Shown piece by piece: positions 53,035 through 61,727 of a stretch of 64,000 nt of DNA (within the stretch, counting starts at the first letter, position 1; every line of letters starts with the position of its first letter). The position numbers were made by a program, and so were the translations under genes. Below the pieces are notes generated by a model that was not told the DNA's origin, did not search any database, and saw only the letters and a program-made list of their open reading frames with translations. The DNA is from Steroidobacteraceae bacterium (GTDB taxonomy: Bacteria > Pseudomonadota > Gammaproteobacteria > Steroidobacterales > Steroidobacteraceae): NCBI GenBank assembly GCA_025458905.1, contig JALORN010000004.1:62001-126000 (forward strand), read 5' to 3'.

Positions 53035-55230
53035 ATGAAGAAGCCGAACACGGCTTGGGTCTGCACGCGCGATCGCGGCGAGGCTGGGATGCCGTCAAGA
53101 GCCCGGCTAGGCAGACATGCCGCCATGCTACTAGGCGCACTCGTTGCCGCTACCCAGGCGTCGCCCTATTACTCGATCACGCCGATCGTCGGGATTGCGC
53201 AGGGGGGCGGATCCGAGCCGGTCGTCGCTTCCCTCAGCATCAACTGCATTGCACTGGATGCGATCGGTCGCGTGACATGGGCCGAGGACCGCGGTCTCTC
53301 GGGGCTAGGCACGGACATGCTCCGTGGCAACGGAGGTGCGATCGAATTGCTATTCGACGGACCTTCCGATCCGAATCAGGTGGGTGCGCTGCGGCTGAGT
53401 TGCGGAATCGGAACCCCGCTGGCGGTCAACTCGAGAGGGCAGGTGGCGTTCAATGCGATCACGAAGTCTGCGCCGGGACTGCGGGATGACGATGCCCTGT
53501 GGTTGCTCACTCCGCCCGGCGTAGTGCCGCGTCCCGGTGAGATCTTGCCTCCGTCGTTGCTGCGGCTGGTAGGCGGCTTGCAGGGCACGAATCCGACACC
53601 GTCGGCGAGCTCGTCGCAGTTGACGCTCTCGGGCGCACTCGCGTTTTCGCTCGGGGGCCAGGCTTCCTCGAGCCCGCGATCGCTTTGGACCGCTGACCCT
53701 TCGGGATTCTCGCAAGTCACTCAATTCACCCCGACGTCGAGTTTCACCACCTCTGAGCCTTCGATCAACGAACTGAGCGACGTCGTCATTGGCCAGGAGA
53801 CTTCTACGGAGACGCGGATCGAGTTTGCGTCTCGTAGCTTGAACGCCACCGCAGCACTCACATTGCCTGTTGGTACCTTCGGCCTGCGAAATGCCGCAGG
53901 GCAGCGCGGCATAGCGTTCAACGACAGGGGATACGTCGGCTTCTTCACTCGCAGCACCACCGTTCCCACCCGATGGTCTCTCGTATTCGGCAGCTTCGAT
54001 CCGGACCTGGGTCTTCCCGCTTGGCGAGCGATTGCGGATAGCACGTCGATGGCTTTCCAAGGTGGATTCCAGGGGCGCGCGGCGCTCAACAACTTCAACC
54101 AGATCGCGATCGGTAGCTCCGGCACGCTCAACAGCAATGCCGCGTCGCGAATCAGTGTGTTTTCTCCCAACGGCAACTCCCCCATTCCCGCCGCCTTGGT
54201 ACAGGACAGGTTCGTCCACGACGGGGAAACCTGGCGCATCTTGAATTTCCAGCAGGGCCTGACGTCATCTCAGGCGTTGAACGACCTGGGACAGATCGTC
54301 CTTTCGGCGTCGGCGCAGTCCATCAACCCTGTGACGGGCCAGACGACGGGCAAGTCGCGCCGCTATGTCCTGCGCCTCGATCCTTTGCCGGGCGTGATGC
54401 CGGGCACGCCTATCATCCCCGATCCCTCCAGCCTGCTTCCCGGAGGCGGCTGGCGCATCCGCGGCTGCGGACCCGTCGCCAGGCAGTCGGCGCTGGATGC
54501 GCTGCGCATCCCGTGCTTCATCGACCCCCCCGTCGCCGTGGGCTACAGCTACAGCGTCAGCGCCGACGGCCCGGCGGTCGAGTCGGTGCTGGTGCCGGCG
54601 CCGCTGCCGGGTGGTGATGCCGAGTTCACGATCGAGTACGCAGGCCGTACTGCGACCATCCGCGCCGGCGAGCCGTTCAGCTTCACGGACACGGTACCCG
54701 AGGGCGTTCGTTCGTTCCGCCTCAAGGACATCGCGCTCGAAGAAGGGCTCGACCCAGGCGATCCCGTGGCTTTCGTCACCGGGCTGACTTTCCTGGGCGC
54801 GACCAATGCGCCGGCAGACTTCGCGGTCGACATGGTGCCGCTGGTCGAGAACACCGACGACCCGGATGGCGACGGCGTCATCCTGTCTCGCGACAACTGT
54901 CCGGCCATCGCCAATGCAGACCAGGCCGATGGTGACGGTGACGGCGTGGGCACGGCCTGCGACAACTGTCCCGCGGTCGCCAATCCGGACCAGCGTGACG
55001 ACGATGGCGATGGCACTGGCAACGCGTGCCAGCTCGCACCGCGTGTCTGCTCGGTCGATGCTGACGGCGACATCGACCGCAACGACATTGCGCTGATCAC
55101 TGCGGTGCTCGGTCAGCGCGCTTCGGGTCCGACGGATCCACGCGATCCCGATCGCAGCGGCACCATCACCGTGCTCGACGCGCGACAGTGCAGCCTGCGT
55201 TGCGACCGGCCCAGCTGCGCGGTGCAGTAA
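53035..55230 (+). CDS. secreted protein with thrombospondin type-3 and dockerin-like calcium repeats
   Basis: 731 residues from ATG 53035 (GGGAGG five bases before). A signal region ends near TQASP. Residues about 45-450 are long beta-rich repeats with NDxGxV/I-like units (ALDAIGRVTW, AVNSRGQVAF, AFNDRGYVGF, ALNDLGQIVL). Near the C-terminus are thrombospondin type-3 calcium repeats (DDPDGDGVILSRDNCPAIANA, ADGDGDGVGTACDNCPAVANP) and a dockerin type I-like pair (DADGDIDRNDIALI and DPDRSGTITVLDA). It has no PEP-CTERM tail. It is followed 13 bp later by a PEP-CTERM protein with cohesin-like fold. Confidence 0.85.
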   Translation: MKKPNTAWVCTRDRGEAGMPSRARLGRHAAMLLGALVAATQASPYYSITPIVGIAQGGGSEPVVASLSINCIALDAIGRVTWAEDRGLSGLGTDMLRGNGGAIELLFDGPSDPNQVGALRLSCGIGTPLAVNSRGQVAFNAITKSAPGLRDDDALWLLTPPGVVPRPGEILPPSLLRLVGGLQGTNPTPSASSSQLTLSGALAFSLGGQASSSPRSLWTADPSGFSQVTQFTPTSSFTTSEPSINELSDVVIGQETSTETRIEFASRSLNATAALTLPVGTFGLRNAAGQRGIAFNDRGYVGFFTRSTTVPTRWSLVFGSFDPDLGLPAWRAIADSTSMAFQGGFQGRAALNNFNQIAIGSSGTLNSNAASRISVFSPNGNSPIPAALVQDRFVHDGETWRILNFQQGLTSSQALNDLGQIVLSASAQSINPVTGQTTGKSRRYVLRLDPLPGVMPGTPIIPDPSSLLPGGGWRIRGCGPVARQSALDALRIPCFIDPPVAVGYSYSVSADGPAVESVLVPAPLPGGDAEFTIEYAGRTATIRAGEPFSFTDTVPEGVRSFRLKDIALEEGLDPGDPVAFVTGLTFLGATNAPADFAVDMVPLVENTDDPDGDGVILSRDNCPAIANADQADGDGDGVGTACDNCPAVANPDQRDDDGDGTGNACQLAPRVCSVDADGDIDRNDIALITAVLGQRASGPTDPRDPDRSGTITVLDARQCSLRCDRPSCAVQ

Positions 55231-55243
55231 CCAGGAGAAGACC

Positions 55244-55849
55244 ATGTACTCACGACTTCTCAGAATTCTGCTGGTGTTGTTCTCCCTGGGCGTCGCCGAC
55301 CCGATACGCGCCGCGCCCATCGTCCAGGTCTCGAGCGGTAGCGTCGGGCTCGGAGGCACGATCGCCTTGCCCGTCAGTGTCTCGGTGACGAACGAGCTGA
55401 TCGGCGCCTACGACCTGACGCTGGTGTGGAACACGTCCCTGCTCGAGTTCGAGACGCTCTCGTTCGGCCCCTTCCTCGACGGACCACTCGACTCGTTCCA
55501 GGACTTCCTCGGCGGAGCAGGCAGCGTGCGGGTAACGGAGTTCTCCTTCCTGGCACCAGGACTCGCGAACCAGTCCGGACTCGGAACGTTTACCCTGTTC
55601 ACCCTGTCCTTCCGGGCGGTGGGCACCGGTCTCGCCACCGTCGGATTCGCGGCCAACGTGGATCAGGTACTTGGTGACGAGCTCGGGCTACCCTACGCGG
55701 ATCCCATGCTCGCCAGCGGCCTCGCCACAGTCCGCGAAGCCACTACGTCGGTACCAGAGCCGGCGACGCTCGGCCTTCTGGTAGGGGGGCTCGGATTGCT
55801 GCGGCTGGCGAACCGGAAGCGCGGCGCTCAGGCGCAGCCGGTGGGTTGA
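55244..55849 (+). CDS. PEP-CTERM protein with cohesin-like domain
   Basis: 201 residues. AGGAG six bases before ATG 55244. The signal ends RAAP; the body resembles a cohesin/CBM-type fold: VQVSSGSVGLGGTIALPVSVS, IGAYDLTLVWNTSLLEFETLSFG, FTLFTLSFRAVGTGLATVGF. It ends with PEP-CTERM (VPEPATLGLLVGGLGLLRL, then NRKR). Co-transcribed with the upstream dockerin-type gene. It may hold that protein at the surface through cohesin-dockerin binding; this is inference. Confidence 0.85.
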   Translation: MYSRLLRILLVLFSLGVADPIRAAPIVQVSSGSVGLGGTIALPVSVSVTNELIGAYDLTLVWNTSLLEFETLSFGPFLDGPLDSFQDFLGGAGSVRVTEFSFLAPGLANQSGLGTFTLFTLSFRAVGTGLATVGFAANVDQVLGDELGLPYADPMLASGLATVREATTSVPEPATLGLLVGGLGLLRLANRKRGAQAQPVG

Positions 55850-55939
55850 CGTTGCGGTCGCTGGCGTCGCGCCGCACTTGCGAAGAGGCGCCCCTGCTTG
55901 GCATCGTCGGGTCCTCGGCGCCTTCGACCGGAGGACGGG

Positions 55940-57070
55940 ATGGATGCACGAGGCCTGGCGAGCACTCCCGAGCGCATAGTCGAGCTGCTGTACGAAGGCA
56001 CGCTCGACGACCAGGCCTGGTCGAAGGCGATCCGGTCGCTGACGTGCCTGGTCGGCGGCGCGAGCGCGATCCTGTTCGGGGTGGACCCGAGGTCGCGGAC
56101 GACGTTCCGTGCCGAGCCGCACGCCTTCGATCAGAAGGTGCTGGACGACTTCTGCGCGCATTGGTTCGACCAGGAGGTGCGTCTTCCTCCGGCGCTCGCG
56201 GTGCCGCTCGATGAGCCGATCGTGGATGCACGACTCATGCCCGTCCGGGTCTGGAAGCGCACGCCGATCTTCAACGACTTCCTGAGACCGATCGATCGCC
56301 CCTGGTTCCTGTGTTTCTGGCTGCACAAGACCGCCGAGAAACTCAGCATCCTCGCGATCCACGGGACGCGCAAGCGGGGCCCGTTCGATGCGCGTGATGG
56401 CGCGCTGTTGCAGCCGCTCATTCCACATCTGCGCCGCGCGATCACGATTCGGGACCACGTCTCGTCCCTGCGCGCCCGTACCGAAGCGATGGAGCAGGCC
56501 CTGCAGCGCCTGCCTTTCGGCGCGATCGTGCTGGACGAACGTGGCCGGGTGGTCGAGGCCAGCGCAACCGCGAGCGCGCTGATGGTCGCCGGCTCCGGGT
56601 TGCGATGTGCGCAGGACGGGTCGGTTCGCATACACGGTCCGTCGGGCGCGCGGCTCGACCGGTGGATCCGCCGTGGTCCGATTCTGTCCGGCGGCGGCGA
56701 TGCCTTGTTGCGGACTCATGGCCCCAACGGAACGACGCTCTCCGTTTTGGTCGCGCCGCTGGCGCGTCCCACGCCCTCTTGGGCCGAGCGCGACCCCTGC
56801 TGGTTGCTGATGGTCTTCAAGTCCGATACGCGCCGCCTGGTCCGGGCGTCGTTGCTGGCGGAGTCGATGGGTCTCACGGAGCGTGAAGCCGAGCTCGCCG
56901 CGAGGCTCGCCGAAGGCGTCGAACTCAAGGCGGTGGCGGGCTCGATGGCGATCTCCATACATACCGCTCGCACCCACCTCAAGGCAGTCTTCCGCAAGAC
57001 AGGCTGCAGCTCGCAGGCGGACCTGGTGAGGGCGGTCATCAGCGGGCCGGCAGGTTGGTCATGCGCTTGA
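55940..57070 (+). CDS. LuxR-type HTH transcriptional regulator (3)
   Basis: 376 residues from ATG 55940, with GGAGG five bases upstream. N-terminal region of unknown fold (LYEGTLDDQAWSKAIRSLT) and a PAS-like part (LPFGAIVLDERGRVVEASATASALM), then a C-terminal LuxR HTH: LTEREAELAARLAEGVELK, MAISIHTARTHLKAVFRKTGCSSQADLV. Similar in layout and length to regulator 1 (50707-51873), so the two are probable paralogues. It lies 90 bp after the cohesin-like gene on the same strand. No autoinducer-binding domain. Confidence 0.88.
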   Translation: MDARGLASTPERIVELLYEGTLDDQAWSKAIRSLTCLVGGASAILFGVDPRSRTTFRAEPHAFDQKVLDDFCAHWFDQEVRLPPALAVPLDEPIVDARLMPVRVWKRTPIFNDFLRPIDRPWFLCFWLHKTAEKLSILAIHGTRKRGPFDARDGALLQPLIPHLRRAITIRDHVSSLRARTEAMEQALQRLPFGAIVLDERGRVVEASATASALMVAGSGLRCAQDGSVRIHGPSGARLDRWIRRGPILSGGGDALLRTHGPNGTTLSVLVAPLARPTPSWAERDPCWLLMVFKSDTRRLVRASLLAESMGLTEREAELAARLAEGVELKAVAGSMAISIHTARTHLKAVFRKTGCSSQADLVRAVISGPAGWSCA

Positions 57071-57516
57071 AGGAAGATGCGTGAACGGGTCCCGTACCCC
57101 CTACCGTTCAGCATCGTGCACGCGCAGGATCACGACGATGGCAACGGGCACGACTCTGTGCGGTCTCGTGCGGTCGCAAGCCTTGGGCATGGCGAAGTCG
57201 AGCTGCGCAATCTGCGGTCGCGTGCGCTGTGACTCGGCGTGCGCGGGTCGGGAAACGCCTCGCCAGCAGCGTGCCCACCACACGGCGCCCTGGCTGTCTC
57301 GAGAGATGCATGTCGCTGTCATGCCCCGGCAACCCCCAATCGCCGCCGGCATGCCTGGAAGACCCGCCACCGCCCCGGTAACCGGGTCGTCACCAAAACT
57401 TCACCGTTCCGTCGTGGATCCACGCGGCGTGCGTCCATAGAGTTCCGCCCCTCTCAGGGACACGCGCGCCTGCCCGCACCGGGCGAGCCGCCGAACCAGA
57501 AGGAACTGGAACGACC
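57071..57516. other. 446 bp intergenic region without a recognised gene
   Basis: Between a LuxR-type gene and a TonB receptor gene. A short Cys-containing open frame begins at 57189 (MAKSSCAICGRVRC), but has no ribosome site and no family. A sigma-54-like GGCACG near 57145 has wrong spacing. Promoter and regulatory sequences of the receptor are presumably here but I see no clear motif. Confidence 0.5.
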
Positions 57517-59754
57517 ATGTCGGATTCTTTCGCCGGGCGGGCGATCTTGCCCGCTGTCTGCTCGTGGGTGCTGGTCGCCGGAACGCCGATCGCGGCTACG
57601 GCGGCCGAGGATGCGCTCGAGGAAGTCATCGTCACCGCGCAGAAGCGCGAGCTGCGCCTCGAGAACGTGCCGGTCGCGATCACCGCGCTGAGCGGGGACG
57701 AGGTGACGCGCCGGGCGATCAGCAACTTCGCCGACCTGATGGACGAGGTCACCGGCGTCTCGATCAACTATGCCTTCGGCGGCAGCAGCTACGGGCTGCT
57801 CAGCATCCGCGGCGTCGGCGGGGCGGACGACTACAAGCCGAATGGCAGCCCCTCGGTCGCGCTGCACGTGGACGGCATCTACCAGACGTCCAACGCCTAC
57901 CTGACCATGCCGCTGTTCGACATCGAACGGCTCGAGGTGCTCAAGGGCCCGCAGGGCACGCTTTACGGACGCAACACCACCGCGGGTGTCGTCAATGCGC
58001 TCACGCGACGCCCGACGACGGAATTCGCCGGCTATGCCGACTTCCGTGCCGGAAACTACGGGGCCTATGCCGCGGAGGCGGCGCTCGGCGGCGCGGTGTC
58101 CGACGCGGTGCGCGTGCGCGTCGCGGCACTCGCGGAGCGCGGCGGGGGCTTCATGGACGGCCGCGGGGCGGGGCTGGTCGCCGGCTTCCAGCCGACGATC
58201 GGCGGGGTGCGCCAGACGCAGGTGCCGCCGGTCAACGACCCCGGCCCTCGCAACGGCTTCGGCGACGACGACATCACGGCGCTGCGCGCCACGATGGAGG
58301 CGGACCTCGGGGACGACACGCTGCTGACGCTGCGTGGCTTCCTGGCGCGCGACCGTGGCGAGATCCAGCCCTTCGACCGCATCGCGCGCAGCCGCGACAA
58401 CACCATCTTCAACGCCGGCGAGGACGAGGATCCGTTCGTGTTCTTCTCGAACCAGTACTTCGAGAAGGACATCGATCTGGGTGGCGTCTCGGCGCAGCTT
58501 GATCACCGCTTCGCCGACGACCTGGATCTCAAGGTGCTGGCGGGCTGGCAGCAGACGGACCGGAAGCTCGGCGGCAACGGCGACGGCACGCCCTATCCGC
58601 AGTTCGAGTGGCTGTTCGACGAGCGCCTGAGCCAGTTCTCGGTCGAGGCGCAGCTGTCGGATGCCGCGGGCGGGCCGGTCGACTGGATCGTCGGTGCGTT
58701 CTACATCGCGGACGAGGCCGACTTCCTCAGCACCTGGACGAGCCTGTCCGTGCGTTCGATCTACGATTCGCCCTACGACCAGGACCGCAGCAGCATTGCT
58801 GCGTTCGGCCAGGTCGACTACGCCCTGACGGATACGCTGCGGCTCGGTGTCGGGCTTCGCTACACCTGGGACGAGGCCGACTACGTGGGGCGCAACACGG
58901 ATCGCAATCCGTGGCGCATCTCGACCTTCGCGACGGCCTTCGGGACGACCAGCGGGTTCGCCTGGGACGAGTCGTTCGACGACGCCCAGCCGTCGGGTCG
59001 CGTGTCGCTGCAGTACTCGCCTACCGAGGCGCTGAACGTCTTCGTCAGCTGGGGCCGCGGCTACCGGGCCGGCGGTTTCGACGGCACCTCGATCTTCACG
59101 CTCGAGGAGACCCTGCCGTTCGACTCCGAGACGGTGGACGCGATCGAGGCGGGCTTGCGCTGGAGCAACGACCGGGCGCGCGTCGCGCTGGACGTCTTCG
59201 ACAACCGCTTCCGCAACCTGCAGGCGACCACGCGCCTCGCGAACGACACCAATGGCCGCACCAACGTCGGCCGGGCCGAGACCCGCGGCATCGAGGGCTC
59301 GGTCTCGGCGCTGCTGCTGCGGTCGGCGTCGCAGCGGCTCGACCTCAACCTCGGGGTCGCCTGGCTCGACAGCGAGATCACCGAGTTCCGCTCGGCGCGG
59401 GTCGTCGACGTGCAGGGCACGGTCGGTGATCCGCTGCCAGGAGCCCCGGACTGGACCGCGAACCTCGCCCTGACGCACCAGTATTCCTTCGGCGACGGCT
59501 GGTCCTGGACCTCGCGGGCGACGGTGGCGTACCACGGCGAGGAGTCGAACCGCCTGAACGCGCTGCCCAACAACACGGTCGAGCCCTACACGCTGGCGAA
59601 CCTGCGCTTCGAGCTCGCCTCGCCGTCGGGGTGGACGGCCTACGCCTACGGCCGCAACGTCACCGACGAGGTGTACTTCCCCGAACTCAACGGCGCCTCG
59701 CGGCTCGTCGGACCCCCGGCGACCTATGGCGTCGGACTGCGCTGGACGTTCTGA
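57517..59754 (+). CDS. TonB-dependent receptor (paired with PhoD-like phosphatase)
   Basis: 745 residues. Signal ends ATAAE; TonB box EEVIVTAQKRELRLENVPVA is of the class common in sphingomonads; plug motifs LLSIRGVGGADDYKP and RLEVLKGPQGTLYGRNTTAGVVN; the barrel ends GVGLRWTF. ATG 57517 with AAGGA upstream. The PhoD-like phosphatase starts 89 bp downstream, suggesting uptake of a phospho-ester-bearing compound, or of the product. Confidence 0.92.
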   Translation: MSDSFAGRAILPAVCSWVLVAGTPIAATAAEDALEEVIVTAQKRELRLENVPVAITALSGDEVTRRAISNFADLMDEVTGVSINYAFGGSSYGLLSIRGVGGADDYKPNGSPSVALHVDGIYQTSNAYLTMPLFDIERLEVLKGPQGTLYGRNTTAGVVNALTRRPTTEFAGYADFRAGNYGAYAAEAALGGAVSDAVRVRVAALAERGGGFMDGRGAGLVAGFQPTIGGVRQTQVPPVNDPGPRNGFGDDDITALRATMEADLGDDTLLTLRGFLARDRGEIQPFDRIARSRDNTIFNAGEDEDPFVFFSNQYFEKDIDLGGVSAQLDHRFADDLDLKVLAGWQQTDRKLGGNGDGTPYPQFEWLFDERLSQFSVEAQLSDAAGGPVDWIVGAFYIADEADFLSTWTSLSVRSIYDSPYDQDRSSIAAFGQVDYALTDTLRLGVGLRYTWDEADYVGRNTDRNPWRISTFATAFGTTSGFAWDESFDDAQPSGRVSLQYSPTEALNVFVSWGRGYRAGGFDGTSIFTLEETLPFDSETVDAIEAGLRWSNDRARVALDVFDNRFRNLQATTRLANDTNGRTNVGRAETRGIEGSVSALLLRSASQRLDLNLGVAWLDSEITEFRSARVVDVQGTVGDPLPGAPDWTANLALTHQYSFGDGWSWTSRATVAYHGEESNRLNALPNNTVEPYTLANLRFELASPSGWTAYAYGRNVTDEVYFPELNGASRLVGPPATYGVGLRWTF

Positions 59755-59843
59755 CGGCACTTGGCGGCGGCCTGCGCCCGGCACGGTGGCAGGTACTACA
59801 ATCGTCGGGGCGACACGGTTCGCGAAGTGGTGTCTCCCACGAC

Positions 59844-61448
59844 ATGGCCCTGACTGGCTTTCCGCTGACGACCCGCGGTCGCATCAGTCGCCGCCGCGCC
59901 CTGCAGGGCGCCGCGACGGTGCTCGGCGGCGCGCTCGCCCCGGCGATCGTGCGTGCCGCGGGCGATCGCGGGCCCGGCCGGCCGTCGGTGGCCTGGGGCA
60001 GCCAGGTCGGCGACCTTCGGGGTGACTCCGCCGTGCTGTGGAGCCGCACCGACCGGCCGGCGCGGATGCAGCTGCGCTGGTCGACCCGGCCCGACCTCGA
60101 GGGTGCCGTGATGGTGCCGGGCACCCACGCGCTGGCCGACAGCGACTTCACCACGCGCATGCTGCTCCAGGGACTGCCCTCGGACTCGCGGGTGCACTAC
60201 GAGCTGCAGTTCCTCGACCTCGACGACTACCGCACGCTCAGTGAGCCTCTGGCGGGCAGCTTTCGCACGCCGCCCGCGGGCACCCGCAGCGTCCGGTTCG
60301 TGTGGTCGGGCGATGCCGTTGGCCAGGGCTGGGGCATCAACCCGGACTTCGGCGGCTTGCGGATCTTCGACGCGATGCGCGAGGTCGAGCCGGACTTCTT
60401 CATCCACAGCGGCGACGCGGTGTACGCCGACGCTCCCCTGGTCGAGCGGGTCGTGCTGCCGGACGGCCGCGTCTGGCGCAACCTGGTCACGCCCGAGAAG
60501 GCCAAGGTGGCCGAGACGCTCGACGAGTTCCGCGGCCAGTATCGCTACAACCTGCTCGACGGCCCGCTGCGTCGTTTCAATGCCAGCGTACCGATCTACG
60601 CGCAATGGGACGACCACGAAGTCACGAACAACTGGTACTGGGAGAAGCGCCTCGACGGTGATGCGCGCTATCGCGAGCGCTCGGTGGCGAAGCTGGCCGC
60701 ACATGCGCAGCGCGCCTTCCGCGAGTACATGCCGCTGCGCTGGCATCCGCAGGACCCGGAGCGCATCTACGACAGCTTCGCCTATGGCCCATGGCTCGAG
60801 GTGTTCCGGGTCGACTTGCGCAGCTATCGCGCGGCCAACAGTGACGCGCAGCCGACGCAGCCGGACGCCGGCTCACGGTTGCTCGGTGCCGCGCAGCTCG
60901 CGTGGCTGAAGGGCGCGCTGCGCCGTTCGACCGCGACCTGGAAGATCATCGCCTCGGACATGCCGCTGGGGTTGATCGTCCACGACGATGCCAAGGCCGC
61001 GCGCGGTGCCGAGGCGGTGGCGCTGCGCGACGGAGCGCCGGCTGGACGCGAGCTCGAGATCGCGGCGCTGCTGCGATTCCTGCGCGATGAGCGGATCGAC
61101 GACGTGGTATGGCTGACCGCCGACGTGCACTACACCGCGGCGCACTACTACGACCCTGCCAGGGCGCACTTCAAGGACTTCGCACCGTTCTGGGAGTTCG
61201 TCAGCGGCCCGCTGCACGCCGGCACCTTCGGACCCAACCGGCTGGACGACACCTTCGGCCCGCAATGTGTATTCCAGCAGGCGCCCGAGGCAGGGCGCAG
61301 CAACCTGTCACCGCTCGACGGCCTGCAGTTCTTCGGCCAGGTCGACATCGACGGCGAGAGCGGCCAGCTCACCGTCACGCTGAAGGACCTCGAGGGTCGT
61401 GCGCTGTTCAGCCAGGCGCTGCACCCTGCGGGGGCCAAGAGACGCTGA
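59844..61448 (+). CDS. Tat-exported PhoD-like alkaline phosphatase/phosphodiesterase
   Basis: 534 residues. SRRRALQGAATVLGGALA is a Tat signal. PhoD-family metal-site motifs: WSGDAVGQGWGIN, HSGDAVYAD, WDDHEVTNNWYW and WLTADVHYTAAHYY, plus DLRSYR. These are the calcium/iron-dependent PhoD residues. Periplasmic or secreted; releases phosphate from mono- or di-esters. ATG 59844; an upstream start is not supported. Probably co-regulated with the receptor upstream. No Pho box was recognised. Confidence 0.92.
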   Translation: MALTGFPLTTRGRISRRRALQGAATVLGGALAPAIVRAAGDRGPGRPSVAWGSQVGDLRGDSAVLWSRTDRPARMQLRWSTRPDLEGAVMVPGTHALADSDFTTRMLLQGLPSDSRVHYELQFLDLDDYRTLSEPLAGSFRTPPAGTRSVRFVWSGDAVGQGWGINPDFGGLRIFDAMREVEPDFFIHSGDAVYADAPLVERVVLPDGRVWRNLVTPEKAKVAETLDEFRGQYRYNLLDGPLRRFNASVPIYAQWDDHEVTNNWYWEKRLDGDARYRERSVAKLAAHAQRAFREYMPLRWHPQDPERIYDSFAYGPWLEVFRVDLRSYRAANSDAQPTQPDAGSRLLGAAQLAWLKGALRRSTATWKIIASDMPLGLIVHDDAKAARGAEAVALRDGAPAGRELEIAALLRFLRDERIDDVVWLTADVHYTAAHYYDPARAHFKDFAPFWEFVSGPLHAGTFGPNRLDDTFGPQCVFQQAPEAGRSNLSPLDGLQFFGQVDIDGESGQLTVTLKDLEGRALFSQALHPAGAKRR

Positions 61449-61727
61449 AACGCCTCGCGCCGGGGCGGGCGGGCCCGGTGTGGCCGGCGAAGCGACGCAG
61501 GTCGTCGCCGTGTGCCGGTACGCCGCGATCGGACTTGGCACAGTCGTGGAATGCGCAAGCGAGGCGCTGTTCCTCGAGCACGGCCCACGGACGTCCGTGC
61601 GGACTAGATGGCCCCTCGGGAGGGCGTCGTTCGGTTCGACGGCGCGATCCCGGGCCGCGGCCTCGGCAAACACGTCCTCATCGGTGCGGTCGGGCTCGAT
61701 CCTTCTGCGAGCGGCGCGGCGCCCGGC

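Noticed and set aside
57145-57159. A third sigma-54-like promoter upstream of the TonB receptor at 57517
   Set aside because: GG and GC are 13 bp apart, not 12, and the gene starts some 360 bp further on.
57189-57440. Small open frame with four cysteines (MAKSSCAICGRVRC)
   Set aside because: No ribosome site, no family, and the rest of the frame looks random; too weak to call a gene.
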